64,000 bases of DNA from Planctomycetota bacterium (GTDB lineage Bacteria > Planctomycetota > UBA1135 > JACQFD01): positions 1-64,000 of the forward strand of contig JAEUHX010000054.1 in assembly GCA_016792805.1 (NCBI GenBank). Reading direction: 5' to 3'. Shown piece after piece: positions 31,625-40,967 of the stretch. The notes beneath the pieces are model-generated. The model worked only from the letters and a program-made list of their open reading frames with translations, was not told the origin of the DNA and did not search any database. The stretch's first letter is position 1, and every line of letters begins with the position of its first letter. Position numbers and translations under genes: made by a program.

Positions 31625-34600
31625 GTGCGGGGTAGCCTGCTTGGTTCCGCCTCCTCAGTGGAATGCTGCAGAGAGGCCATCCCAGCCCTGGCGTTCCCTT
31701 TGCCTTTCACGACCCTTGCGATCCGCGGCGCGCGCGAGAACAACTTGCGCGGCGTCGACCTTGATCTGCCGCTCGGTCGGCGTATCGCGGTGACGGGACC
31801 ATCGGGCTCAGGAAAGAGCTCGTTGGCGTTCGACACGATTGCTCGAGAGGGAACCCGGCAGTTCCTCGAGGCCATGGCCCTTTCGGAGCCAGGAGCGGCC
31901 CGAAGCGCGCGCGCCCGCTTGGCGGCGCTGCGAAGGTCCCATGTGGATTCCATCGAGGGACTCCCAGCGGTCGTATCGGTGCGCCAGGAGGACGTGGCGA
32001 TCGGGGCTCGAAGCACACTCGGCACCGTCGCGGGGGTCTCTCCGGCGCTGCGGGTGCTGGTGGCCGGATTTGGGACGCTGCACTGCCCGCGCTGCGAAGA
32101 GCCGCAGCCGACCACGACGACTGCACAAATCGCAGCCGATCTTCTGCGCCGCCGACCGGAGCAGGCGGTGCGCGTCTTGGGTTCCCTTCCGAACTCGGAC
32201 CGACTCCGGAGCGAGGAGATCTCCGCTCTCGCAGCGCGCGGAATGGTGAAGCTCTGGGCCGTGCTCGCGCAAAGCTCCCGCGAGGTTCGCCTCGACGATG
32301 GCGAGCTGCCGGCGCCTGGAGAGACGCTCTACGGCATCGCCGATCGCCTTGTGGTTCGAGCGGAGCAGGGGAGCCGCCTTCTGGAGGCCCTTGAGCTCGC
32401 CGCGGAGATCGGCCAGGGACGCATCGCCATCGCAGCACCCGATGGGCTCGAGCACTACGCCACGTCCCGCGCCTGCGCGCGGTGCGCGACCCCGCTGCCC
32501 CAACGCTCTCCACGGCTTCTCTCGACGACGGCCTCGCCGGGTGCCTGTGAGATCTGTAAAGGGATCGGAACTGTCCGCCCCACGGGAGATTTCTGTGAGG
32601 CGTGCAGCGGAAGCGGGCTGTCCGATCTCGGCCGATCGATCAAGCTTCTCGGTCACTCGATGAGTGATCTTCAACAATGGGAAGCTGCGGAACTTCGAAA
32701 GCGGCTCTCCGAGCTGGCTCTTCCGGACAGCGCAGCGGTTCGCGAGCTTCGTGCGGAAATCGACGAGCGGCTTGCCTCCCTCGAAGCGCTGGGGCTTGGA
32801 TCTCTCGCGCTTGGGCGACGCGCCTCAACGCTCTCGACGGGCGAGCTGCAGCGCGCTCGGTGCGCGTGCATCTTCGGAGCGCGAGTTCACAATGCACTGT
32901 TCGTGCTCGATGAGCCGTCGGTCGGCTGTCACCCCGCGGATCGGGACAAGCTGCTCGACTCCCTCGACTTATTGGAATCGCGCGGCAGCTCCACAATCGT
33001 AGTGGAGCACGACGACGTCGTGATCGAGAGCGCGGACCTTGTCGTCGAGCTCGGACCCGGCGGCGGCTCCCACGGAGGAAGAGTGATCTATTCAGGGCCT
33101 CCATCGGGCCGGCCGCGGCTCTCGGCGGAGGCGCCGCCGCGACCACAAAAGGACGCAGCGACGACGACAGGCGGACCGGCTCTTCGAATTATTGGGGCAC
33201 GGGGCCATTGCCTTAGGGGCGTCGATGCCGAGTTCCGCGCGGGCGAGCTGAGCGTCGTCTGCGGCGTCTCTGGCTCGGGAAAGAGTTCACTCATCTTCGG
33301 CACCCTCGGCGCCGCGGCGCGGCGCGCGCTCGGAGGCGAAGCCACCTCCGCTGAACCGCTCCTGCCGCACGATCGGATTGAGGGGCTCGAGGCATTCGAT
33401 CGCCGTGTGATCGTCGGCCCGCGGCTGCCCGGGCGAGCCACTCGGTCGTCTCCCGCGACGCTCCTCGGCGTGGCGGGCGAGCTGCGGGAGCTGCTGGCGG
33501 CGACGACGGCCGCAAAGGCGCGCGGTTGGAACGCCTCCCACTTCACAGCCAATCGCACCGGCTGGCGAAGCCGCGATGACGCAGCGCTGCTGGAGGGCGG
33601 GCGCTGCGAAGCCTGCGCGGGGCTCGGATTCCGGGAACTCGACCTCGAGCTCTCGCAACCGATGGTACTCAGTTGCTCGGCGTGCGACGGGACGGGATTT
33701 GCGGCCTCGACACTGGAGGTTCGTTGGCGCGGGCGGAATATTGCACAATGGCATCAAATCTCGCTTGAGGAGGCGGCATCGGAGCTGGCATCGGTTCCGA
33801 AGATTGCACAGGCGCTGGCTCCCGCCCTCGAGCTCGGGCTCGGATATTTGAGGCTTGGGGAACGAGCCGACGGCCTGTCGGGCGGCGAGCTTCGAAGGAT
33901 ACAGATCGCCAAAGTCCTCGGGGCCGCGGTCCGCGGAAAGCGCACACTCGTTCTCCTCGATGAGCCGACCCGCGGGCTCCATGGCGCGGAGGTGGGGCTG
34001 CTCCTCCGTGCGCTGCGGAGGCTTGCCGACCGGGGGGATGCGGTGATCGTCGTGGAGCACCATCTCGACGTGATTCGCGCCGCAGATTTCGTCCTCGAGA
34101 TGGGGCCAGGGGGCGGCGCCGCGGGAGGGAAGGTCGTCGCCAAGGGAACACCGGAGAATCTCGCGGCCGCTCCGAGCGCAACGGGGCGCGCCCTGCGCGC
34201 AGCCCGTGGGGGGCGGCCTCCGCGCGAGACGCACGCTCTGCCGGCAGCACCGATCCGGGTCGTCGGAGCACGGACCGGGTGTCTTCGAAATGTGAGCTTT
34301 GAACTGCCTCGGACAGGGTTTCACGGAATTGTGGGATGCGCCGGGAGCGGCAAATCCACACTTGCATTCGACGTACTCGCGGCTGAGGGTCGACGGCGAT
34401 TCCTGTCGACGCTCGCCTTCGCCGAGCGCCGGGCTCTTGAGCGCATCGACCCGCCGCAGGTCGATGCGGTCGACGGGCTGCCGGCGACTCTGGCGCTTCG
34501 AGACCTTCCGGAGGATGTGGCGTGGGGTGAAGCCACGGGGCTGCTGCCGGCGCTGCGCCAGATCTATGGCGCTTTCGGCGCGGCGGTGTGCCCCCGTTGC

Positions 34601-36262
34601 GGGATTGAGATCCGCCGTCGCGAGCCCGCCGACGCGGCGAACGAGGCGCTCACGCGGTATCGCAGCGCACGAGCGCGCGTCCTGATCGACGCTGAGGTCT
34701 CGGCGGCCAGCCTCCCGGCACAGTGGCTCGCCCGTGGATATGTGCGCTACCTCAAAGATGGACAGGAGCTGCGCTGGGACTCCGCACCGCAGCCGGCCAA
34801 GCCTTTCGAGGTCATCGTGGATCGCCTCGTCCTCGAACTCGATCATCGGGAGAGGATTCAGGAGGCGCTCGAGGAGTGCTCGGCTGTTTCGGGCGGACGG
34901 GGAACCTTACAGATTCTCGGCGGGGACGGCGCGGAGCTTCGGATTGCGTTTGACCGGTTCGGCGGCTGCGTGCAGTGCGGGTTCCGCCTTCCTGAGCCTA
35001 TCCGCGAGCGCGATCTCGAAGCCGACGGGAAACCGCCCGCGCCGATTCAGTTTCGCGGCCGGCTCTGGCGAGGCGAGAAGTGGACTTTCGGGGAGCTGCG
35101 CGCGATCGTTACAGAGCACTCGGCCGGAGGCCGCGCGGAGCAGTCCGCCTGTGCGGCCCTCGCCGTACGCGCAGATCTCGCTTCGGAATTTGTTGACGAA
35201 TCGGAACTCCTCTCCGCCCGCGGGACGACCCCGGCACGGAGGGCCGCGTGGATCCTGCAGGGGGCTGCGCAGACGCCGCGGGGCGCGCTGGTTGTGGTGG
35301 AAGATCCGACTCGCGGCCTGAGCGAACCGTCGTCGCGGCGTCTAACGCAGCTCTTGGTGAAGCTCGGTGCCGACCGGTTGATTGTGGCATCGACCAATGA
35401 TCCGATCTGTAAAGAGAGTGTGGGCGTTGGGATCGAGCTCGGACCCGGTGCCGGGCGCTGCGGCGGGGAGATTCTGCGGGCCATCGTGGGCGCGCCGGCT
35501 GCAGCTTCGCCGAGCCGCAAGCCCCGTAAACATCTGGTTTTTGTATCTTCTGAGAGAGAGCTTCCAGCCGAGATTCTGGACACGGCGCCTCCTTCGCTTC
35601 CCGGCGGAGCGGCCACCGTGGCACACGCACTGGAGGCGGTGGGGCCGATCGGTGATCTCCTCTCCCGCACCGGCGCAGCGAGGCTCGCTGGTTTCACCGC
35701 GGAGCGATTCGACCCGCTCACATCGGGGTCGGGATCGGGGCGCTGCGGTCTCTGCCGTGGGAGCGGAGCCGTCGCGCTCGACCTCGATTTCCTCCCCGGC
35801 GATGTGGCGCGCTGTCCCGCGTGCGACGGTGCCCGCTTTGAGCCACGCACACTCGCGGTCACGCTCTATGGGCGTTCGATCGCAGGCATCCTTGATCTGG
35901 AGATCGGCGATGCAAGGACACATTTCGCGGACCATCCAAGAATTGTAGACTCGCTCTCACGCGCAGCGTCGTTGCGCCTCGGCCACCTGAGACTCGGCGC
36001 GAGCCTGTCGCACATCTCTTCCAGCGAGCGCGCGAGGCTGGCTGGATTGAGGGCTGCCGTCACCCCAGCGGGCAGCGGACCGATGATTTGGATTCGTGCG
36101 CTCGACGGCCTCTTCGGCCCCGACCGAGATGCGGTCCTCGATGGAATCGAACAGATCGCGAAAGACACAGGACGCCGCTGCTTCGTCGTCGACGCCCGCG
36201 AAGCCTGCGAACCGAACGCCAAGCCGCGCGCCACGCGGCGCACCAAGGAGCAATCCGCTTGA
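31625..36262 (+). CDS. uvrA: Double-length UvrA-type ABC ATPase (excinuclease subunit A paralogue)
   Basis: Up to 1545 aa, against about 950 for ordinary UvrA. Four half-modules are visible. Half 1: Walker A GPSGSGKSSLAF near 58, LSTGELQRARC near 403, LFVLDEPSVG. Half 2: Walker A GVSGSGKSSLIF near 547, LSGGELRRIQIAKVL near 751, VLLDEPTRGLHG near 775. Half 3: Walker A GCAGSGKSTLAFD near 905, no clear signature, degenerate Walker B VVVEDPTRGLS near 1225. Half 4 has no Walker A and only SSSERARLAGL near 1464. CxxC zinc motifs recur (about 155, 284, 308-329, 661-690, 989, 1115, 1374-1402). Start uncertain: GTG 31625, GTG 31658 and TTG 31700 are all in frame. The stop overlaps the XPB gene. Confidence 0.85.
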   Translation: MRGSLLGSASSVECCREAIPALAFPLPFTTLAIRGARENNLRGVDLDLPLGRRIAVTGPSGSGKSSLAFDTIAREGTRQFLEAMALSEPGAARSARARLAALRRSHVDSIEGLPAVVSVRQEDVAIGARSTLGTVAGVSPALRVLVAGFGTLHCPRCEEPQPTTTTAQIAADLLRRRPEQAVRVLGSLPNSDRLRSEEISALAARGMVKLWAVLAQSSREVRLDDGELPAPGETLYGIADRLVVRAEQGSRLLEALELAAEIGQGRIAIAAPDGLEHYATSRACARCATPLPQRSPRLLSTTASPGACEICKGIGTVRPTGDFCEACSGSGLSDLGRSIKLLGHSMSDLQQWEAAELRKRLSELALPDSAAVRELRAEIDERLASLEALGLGSLALGRRASTLSTGELQRARCACIFGARVHNALFVLDEPSVGCHPADRDKLLDSLDLLESRGSSTIVVEHDDVVIESADLVVELGPGGGSHGGRVIYSGPPSGRPRLSAEAPPRPQKDAATTTGGPALRIIGARGHCLRGVDAEFRAGELSVVCGVSGSGKSSLIFGTLGAAARRALGGEATSAEPLLPHDRIEGLEAFDRRVIVGPRLPGRATRSSPATLLGVAGELRELLAATTAAKARGWNASHFTANRTGWRSRDDAALLEGGRCEACAGLGFRELDLELSQPMVLSCSACDGTGFAASTLEVRWRGRNIAQWHQISLEEAASELASVPKIAQALAPALELGLGYLRLGERADGLSGGELRRIQIAKVLGAAVRGKRTLVLLDEPTRGLHGAEVGLLLRALRRLADRGDAVIVVEHHLDVIRAADFVLEMGPGGGAAGGKVVAKGTPENLAAAPSATGRALRAARGGRPPRETHALPAAPIRVVGARTGCLRNVSFELPRTGFHGIVGCAGSGKSTLAFDVLAAEGRRRFLSTLAFAERRALERIDPPQVDAVDGLPATLALRDLPEDVAWGEATGLLPALRQIYGAFGAAVCPRCGIEIRRREPADAANEALTRYRSARARVLIDAEVSAASLPAQWLARGYVRYLKDGQELRWDSAPQPAKPFEVIVDRLVLELDHRERIQEALEECSAVSGGRGTLQILGGDGAELRIAFDRFGGCVQCGFRLPEPIRERDLEADGKPPAPIQFRGRLWRGEKWTFGELRAIVTEHSAGGRAEQSACAALAVRADLASEFVDESELLSARGTTPARRAAWILQGAAQTPRGALVVVEDPTRGLSEPSSRRLTQLLVKLGADRLIVASTNDPICKESVGVGIELGPGAGRCGGEILRAIVGAPAAASPSRKPRKHLVFVSSERELPAEILDTAPPSLPGGAATVAHALEAVGPIGDLLSRTGAARLAGFTAERFDPLTSGSGSGRCGLCRGSGAVALDLDFLPGDVARCPACDGARFEPRTLAVTLYGRSIAGILDLEIGDARTHFADHPRIVDSLSRAASLRLGHLRLGASLSHISSSERARLAGLRAAVTPAGSGPMIWIRALDGLFGPDRDAVLDGIEQIAKDTGRRCFVVDAREACEPNAKPRATRRTKEQSA

Positions 36263-38016
36263 CTGAGATTCGGCTCGAGAACCCGCTCATCGTACAGAGT
36301 GACCGGACGGTGCTCGTGGAGGTCGACCATCCTCGGTTCGAGGAGGTGCGCGACCGGCTCGGACGATTCGCCGAGCTCGAGAAGAGCCCGGAGCATCTTC
36401 ATACCTATCGCATCTCGCCGATTTCGATCTGGAATGCCGCTGCTCTCGGCACGCCGCTCGACGAGATTCTTGGATTCTTGCAATCCCAAGCGCGATACCC
36501 GGTGCCGAGGTCAATCTCGGAAGAAGTAACACTCTGGCACCGCCGCTACGGCGCGCTCGCGCTCGAGCGGATCCATTCGGGCGAACATACGGGCGACCTG
36601 CTGCTCGTGGCGCGCAATGAGGAGATCCACGAGGAGATTCGAAAGCGGCGCGCCGCCCTGAAGCTCCTTGCGGACTCGGAGCAGCCGCGCGCCCACCGCG
36701 TCCGCGAGGAGGATCGCGGCGCCGTCAAGCAGCTCCTTACCGAACTCGGCTTTCCCGTTGAAGACCTCGCGGGTTACCGAGACGGAGCACGCCTTGAATT
36801 CACACTTCGAGAGACCACACAAACGGGGAAGCCATTCGGCCTTCGCGGGTATCAACGGGACGCGGTGGATGCCTTCCATGCCCAAGGCAGCGCGCGCGGC
36901 GGATCGGGCGTCGTAGTGCTGCCGTGCGGGGCCGGAAAGACGGTCATTGGCCTCGGCGCCATGGAGCGCCTGCAGACCTGCACGCTCATTCTGACGACCA
37001 GCGCAGCCGCGGTGCATCAGTGGCGAGCGGAGATTCTCGACAAGACCTCGCTGTCGCCCGAGGAAGTAGGAGAGTTTACAGGAGAGCGAAAAGATTTGCG
37101 TCCCGTAACAGTGACCACTTATCAGATGCTCACCTATCGCAGGAGCAAGACCGGCCCATTCCAGCACTTCGCGATCTTTGGGGATCGCGACTGGGGGCTT
37201 GTGATCTACGACGAGGTTCACCTTTTGCCGGCGCCCGTCTTTTCCGTGACCGCAGGGCTCCAAGCGCGCCGTCGCCTCGGGCTGACGGCGACGCTCGTGC
37301 GCGAGGACGGCCAGGAGTCGCGCGTCTTTTCACTCATCGGTCCCAAGCGCTACGCACTCCCTTGGAAGGTCCTCGAACGTCAGGGGTTCATTGCGACCGC
37401 ACTCTGCCGCGAGGTGCGCGTCCCGCTCGAACTCTCCGTCGCGCGAGATTACACCGATGCCGACAAGCGCGAGCAGTTCCGCATCGCCTCTGAGAATCCG
37501 GCGAAGCTTGACACCGTTCGCCGATTGCTGGCGCGCCACTCACGCGATCACGTCCTGATCCTGGGGCAGTACCTCGATCAGCTCCACGATCTTTCCCGCT
37601 GCACCGGCGCGCCGCTGATCACGGGGGCGACTCCCAATGAAGAACGCGAGCAGCTCTATGGTGCCTTCCGCCGCGGAGAGATTCCGGTGCTCGTGATCTC
37701 CAAGGTCGGCAACTTCGCCATCGACTTGCCCGACGCCAATGTCGCGATTCAGGTCTCCGGCACGTTCGGCTCGCGCCAGGAAGAGGCCCAGCGGCTCGGC
37801 CGCGTGCTGCGTCCGAAGCCCGACGGACGCCCTGCACTCTTCTATACGATCGTGTCGGGAGACACCCGCGAGCGCGAGTTCGCCGAGAAACGAGAGCGCT
37901 TTTTGACCGAGCAGGGGTACACCTACGAGATCCTCGAAGCCTCGCACCTCGAGGATGCGTTGCCCCTGACCGATGCCGGATCGGCTCCGACCCCACCTTT
38001 GAACGCTCCCCGATGA
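36259..38016 (+). CDS. XPB-type DEAD/DEAH-box DNA helicase
   Basis: 585 aa. The TTG at 36259 overlaps the UvrA stop (TTGA), giving MTEIRLENPLIVQSD. An N-terminal damage-recognition-like domain precedes FGLRGYQRDAVDAFH (Q-motif region). Helicase motifs: Walker A LPCGAGKTVIG near 221, LTTSAAAVHQWR, VTTYQML, VIYDEVHLL near 317 (DEVH), GLTATLVREDG, the RED-type loop nearby, and in the second RecA domain SKVGNFAIDLPDANVAIQVSG and GSRQEEAQRLGRVLRPK. This matches bacterial and archaeal XPB, a 3'-5' DNA-unwinding translocase. It lies between UvrA and a helicase-associated protein, suggesting a repair complex. Confidence 0.92.
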   Translation: MTEIRLENPLIVQSDRTVLVEVDHPRFEEVRDRLGRFAELEKSPEHLHTYRISPISIWNAAALGTPLDEILGFLQSQARYPVPRSISEEVTLWHRRYGALALERIHSGEHTGDLLLVARNEEIHEEIRKRRAALKLLADSEQPRAHRVREEDRGAVKQLLTELGFPVEDLAGYRDGARLEFTLRETTQTGKPFGLRGYQRDAVDAFHAQGSARGGSGVVVLPCGAGKTVIGLGAMERLQTCTLILTTSAAAVHQWRAEILDKTSLSPEEVGEFTGERKDLRPVTVTTYQMLTYRRSKTGPFQHFAIFGDRDWGLVIYDEVHLLPAPVFSVTAGLQARRRLGLTATLVREDGQESRVFSLIGPKRYALPWKVLERQGFIATALCREVRVPLELSVARDYTDADKREQFRIASENPAKLDTVRRLLARHSRDHVLILGQYLDQLHDLSRCTGAPLITGATPNEEREQLYGAFRRGEIPVLVISKVGNFAIDLPDANVAIQVSGTFGSRQEEAQRLGRVLRPKPDGRPALFYTIVSGDTREREFAEKRERFLTEQGYTYEILEASHLEDALPLTDAGSAPTPPLNAPR

Positions 38017-39662
38017 CGGAGACGCATCTTCGCCTTCTCGACGAGGGCTCCGGCGGGATTTTTGATCCCTTCACCCTCAAAGGCTTTGTCGAGCAATATT
38101 GTGCACATAAAGCGAGGACGCTCGCGCCCGGGCGCGAGGCGCTGCACACCCACGAGCTGTACAAGCTCTACTCGGAGGAAAGCGCGCTGCTGGGCCGGCT
38201 TCGCAAGCTGCCATCGCCGCTCCAGGAGCAGGCCGTCAAAGCGATTACGGAATTCGGGGGCATCGTTCCGCGCTCGCTCCACGAGCGCGTTTGCGCGGAG
38301 AGTCCCTGGGACGGCGCCCTTTGGAAACGGGAGCTGGAGTCGAAATTCCTCGGCACCGTGCGCCCGATGCAGCTCGAGCCGTTCGGGATCCACTGCGGAG
38401 AAGAGGCGCTGATACTTTTTCAGGAAGTCGTGGTTGCGAAGCTTCGGGCTCTCGCCGTGGAGAGGCCGGCGGCGGTCCACCATGAGGTCGAGATGGGAGT
38501 CGACCTTGTGAGCGACCTCGCTCGATTCTTGGCATTTCTCGAGGAGGACCACGTGCGCTTCACGGTGCACGGCGAGCTCTTCAAGACATCGGAAAAGCGT
38601 CTCGTCGATCAGTTCGTGCCGGGAGTCGATCCGAAGTCGAAGGAGCCCGGTGCCCACGAAGTGTTGGAATTCATCTATCGGTTCGCGACTACCGAGCGGC
38701 TCGTCCATAGAACGGGAGAACGCACTTATAGCGTTTCCGATCGGGGGCGTGAGTGGGAGACGCGCCCTCTTCTCGACAAACAGCAGGATCTATTGCGTTT
38801 CGCGGTGGAGGAGCGCGGGCTTCCCGGTGAACATTTTCACCAGGTGCGTCTGCGCCGGGTTTGCCTGCGATTCCTCAAGCGGATGGAGCCGGAGCGTTGG
38901 CACGACGCCATGTTCCTGCCATTTGTTGCACGCAATGCCTACGTTGCGACGCTCGACCGATCCACAGTGGAGCCATTCCTCGCGGCGCGGCACGGACAGG
39001 CGCCTGCCGCCGCGGGGAACGAGGATCTGCAACAGATGGCATGGAATCTGTTGTCTTGGATCCGCCGCAGGCTTGTCCTCCTCGGGGTCGTCGACCTCGG
39101 CCTCGATGCGGTGGGCCGCCCCGTCGCCATTCGGCTGAGCCGTCTCGGCGCCAAGCTCCTCGGAGTGCTCCCGAGCAAGAGCTTCCGCGCGGGGCACAGC
39201 CACCTCGTCGTGAATCCCAATTTTGAGATCATTCTCCTGCCGGAGGGCGACGAGTTCGAGATCGTCCATGCCCTCGACCGCTTCTGCTCGCGTCGCAAGC
39301 ACGAAGTGCTCTATCACTACGAGCTGCACGAGGAGAGCCTCCGGCGCGGCCTGCGAGACGGACTGCGAATCTCCGAGATACTCGGCTGGCTCTCGCGATT
39401 TGCCCGGGCGCCTTTGCCACAAAACGTCATCTATTCGGTGCATGAGTGGGCGGAGCGCGCTGGCGTGGTCTGGCTGGAAGGTCAAACGCTGCGAAGTCGG
39501 TTCACGGAGGCCATCGAGAAGCTCGCCCATGCACCGCGGATCGCTCCTCACGTAGACCAGCGTCCATCGGCGGAAGTTCTCGTGTTGAAATCCACCTGCC
39601 CGCACGACGAGATTCGCCTCGCGGCTCGCGATTTGGGGCTGCACCTCGACCGGCCCGCGTGA
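38013..39662 (+). CDS. Helicase-associated protein, XPB partner (XPB/Ssl2-like N-terminal-domain family)
   Basis: 549 aa, coupled by ATGA to the XPB gene. The N-terminal ~250 residues are all-helical. The region from about 395 (HSHLVVNPNFEIILLPEGDEFEIVHALDRFCSR in pieces) through LRDGLRISEILGWLSRFAR matches the Helicase_C_3 / helicase-associated domain found beside bacterial XPB. No nuclease motif could be identified. In archaea XPB pairs with the Bax1 nuclease; this protein may play a similar, non-homologous part, but that is an inference from position. Confidence 0.8.
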   Translation: MTETHLRLLDEGSGGIFDPFTLKGFVEQYCAHKARTLAPGREALHTHELYKLYSEESALLGRLRKLPSPLQEQAVKAITEFGGIVPRSLHERVCAESPWDGALWKRELESKFLGTVRPMQLEPFGIHCGEEALILFQEVVVAKLRALAVERPAAVHHEVEMGVDLVSDLARFLAFLEEDHVRFTVHGELFKTSEKRLVDQFVPGVDPKSKEPGAHEVLEFIYRFATTERLVHRTGERTYSVSDRGREWETRPLLDKQQDLLRFAVEERGLPGEHFHQVRLRRVCLRFLKRMEPERWHDAMFLPFVARNAYVATLDRSTVEPFLAARHGQAPAAAGNEDLQQMAWNLLSWIRRRLVLLGVVDLGLDAVGRPVAIRLSRLGAKLLGVLPSKSFRAGHSHLVVNPNFEIILLPEGDEFEIVHALDRFCSRRKHEVLYHYELHEESLRRGLRDGLRISEILGWLSRFARAPLPQNVIYSVHEWAERAGVVWLEGQTLRSRFTEAIEKLAHAPRIAPHVDQRPSAEVLVLKSTCPHDEIRLAARDLGLHLDRPA

Positions 39663-39700
39663 ATGCCCGCAGCTGATCGGCACGGATCGGGTTGCGATTC

Positions 39701-39728
39701 TTGACTCAACCTCACTCATTTTACAAAT
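39701..39728 (+). promoter_or_regulatory. Possible promoter upstream of thiE
   Basis: TTGACT (39701-39706), 15-16 nt, then TACAAA or ACAAAT (39722-39728). The segment is AT-rich for this genome and lies in the 95-nt gap before thiE. Consistent with a sigma-70-type promoter, but not verified. Confidence 0.35.
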
Positions 39729-39757
39729 CGCTCTGAGATTCCTCACTACGGCGCGCC

Positions 39758-40381
39758 ATGTCCGCACAACGATTCCGCCTTGTTGCAGTCTCTGACAACC
39801 GGGGAGATGCTGCGCGCATCGAGCGCGTCGCAATGGAGGCCGCCGAAGGAGGACTTGCGGCGATCTGCCTCCGAGAGCCGGACATGCCGGCGCGGCGGCT
39901 CGGCCAACTGATCCAGAGGCTCGCGGATCAGCTTCGCCCGATGGGGGTCTCCGTTCTCGTGAGCGATCGCATCGATGTGGCCATCGCCTCCGGAGCCGAT
40001 GGAGCGCAGCTTGGGTTCCGCGCGGTGCCGCTGGAGGAGGCTCGGAGAATGGCGCCAAGGCCGTTTTTGATAGGGATCTCCGCCCACGAGGGCGACGACC
40101 TCGCCGAGCTGGCTCGGCTGGGGGCCGACTATGCATTCCTCGGGCCGCTCTTCGACACGCCGAGCAAGCGAGGCTGGCGCAACGCCATGGGGATCGAGAA
40201 GGTCGAGGCGGCTGCGGCATCGGGAGTGCTTCCGGTGCTGGCCATCGGCGGTATTGAGCTCGGCACCGCGCGCGGCCTGGCCCGCGGGCGTCTCGCCGGG
40301 ATGGCCGTCGTGCGCGCGATCTTCGAATCTGAGAATCCGCGGCGCGCCGCCCAGGCACTGCTGGCTGAGGCGGCGTCGTAA
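39758..40381 (+). CDS. thiE: Thiamine phosphate synthase
   Basis: 207 aa, ThiE/TenI (beta/alpha)8 barrel. Motifs: LAAICLREPDMPAR near residue 38, VLVSDRIDVAIASGADGAQLG, the YAFLGPLFDTPSKRG phosphate loop near 125-138, and VLAIGGIE near 163. ThiE couples HMP-PP and HET-P to form thiamine phosphate. TenI-like thiazole tautomerases share this fold; the SK motif favours ThiE, but the call is not certain. The thiL gene two positions downstream performs the next step. Confidence 0.85.
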   Translation: MSAQRFRLVAVSDNRGDAARIERVAMEAAEGGLAAICLREPDMPARRLGQLIQRLADQLRPMGVSVLVSDRIDVAIASGADGAQLGFRAVPLEEARRMAPRPFLIGISAHEGDDLAELARLGADYAFLGPLFDTPSKRGWRNAMGIEKVEAAAASGVLPVLAIGGIELGTARGLARGRLAGMAVVRAIFESENPRRAAQALLAEAAS

Positions 40382-40393
40382 CCCTCTCCGCTG

Positions 40394-40906
40394 CTAGCGG
40401 ACCCGGACTCCGGCGTCGTCGCCTTGAACGGTGAGGTCGCCGTCGGTCGTTTCGAGGATCCCGTTGGCCCCGGCGCTGAGGCACCAGACGACTCGCGCCG
40501 GATCGCCGAACGGCGTGAGCATCATCGCCCGTCCAAACGCATCGGGCGGCAGATTCAGGGCGTAGGGCCCGTGCCATTGGCCGCGAATGGCGGAGGCCAG
40601 CTCGGCCGGCGGGTGGGAGCCGGTGAGGCTCGCGGCCCCGTGGGGAGCGGTCCTCCAGGGTCCCTTGGGAAGCTCGCCCTGTCCGGCGAACCAACCGTAG
40701 CCGCCGTCGCGTGGAGTGAGCCGCATCTCCTTCAGCGCCCTCCGGAGCTCCCGCACTGCGGGATCCATCGTCGCGTGGGATATCGCATTGCGGCCAAAGG
40801 CGAGCTCCCGTTGACTAGCGGGAACCATGACGGCACCGAGACCGAGCAAGCAGCCCAAGACGAGGAGAGCCTCGACTCGGGAGAATCCGAAGGCGGTGCG
40901 TCGCAT
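40394..40906 (-). CDS. Pseudopilin-like protein with type IV prepilin signal
   Basis: 170 aa. N-terminus MRRTAFGFSRVEALLVLGCLLGLGAVMVPA has a short basic leader, Gly before the cleavage point (AFG/FSRVE), Glu at +5 and a long hydrophobic helix, all typical of prepilins processed by PilD. The rest is a small globular domain with two cysteines (CL near the leader, CLSAGANG near the end) and a repeated acidic GNGDL-type tail. The calcium-binding or GspG class cannot be fixed. It stands alone on the minus strand, divergent from thiL and convergent with thiE, with no pilus gene cluster nearby. Confidence 0.75.
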   Translation of the reverse strand: MRRTAFGFSRVEALLVLGCLLGLGAVMVPASQRELAFGRNAISHATMDPAVRELRRALKEMRLTPRDGGYGWFAGQGELPKGPWRTAPHGAASLTGSHPPAELASAIRGQWHGPYALNLPPDAFGRAMMLTPFGDPARVVWCLSAGANGILETTDGDLTVQGDDAGVRVR

Positions 40907-40967
40907 CGCGCGAAGTCCATCGGGTCGGAGGCGACGGCAGCTTGAACTCCCCGAGGGCGGATCGGAT

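Noticed and set aside
33287..34846. 519-aa minus-strand frame opposite the UvrA gene
   Set aside because: Antisense shadow; the plus strand carries conserved ABC and zinc motifs.
38790..40694. 634-aa minus-strand frame opposite the XPB-partner and thiE genes
   Set aside because: No motifs, and both plus-strand genes are well supported.
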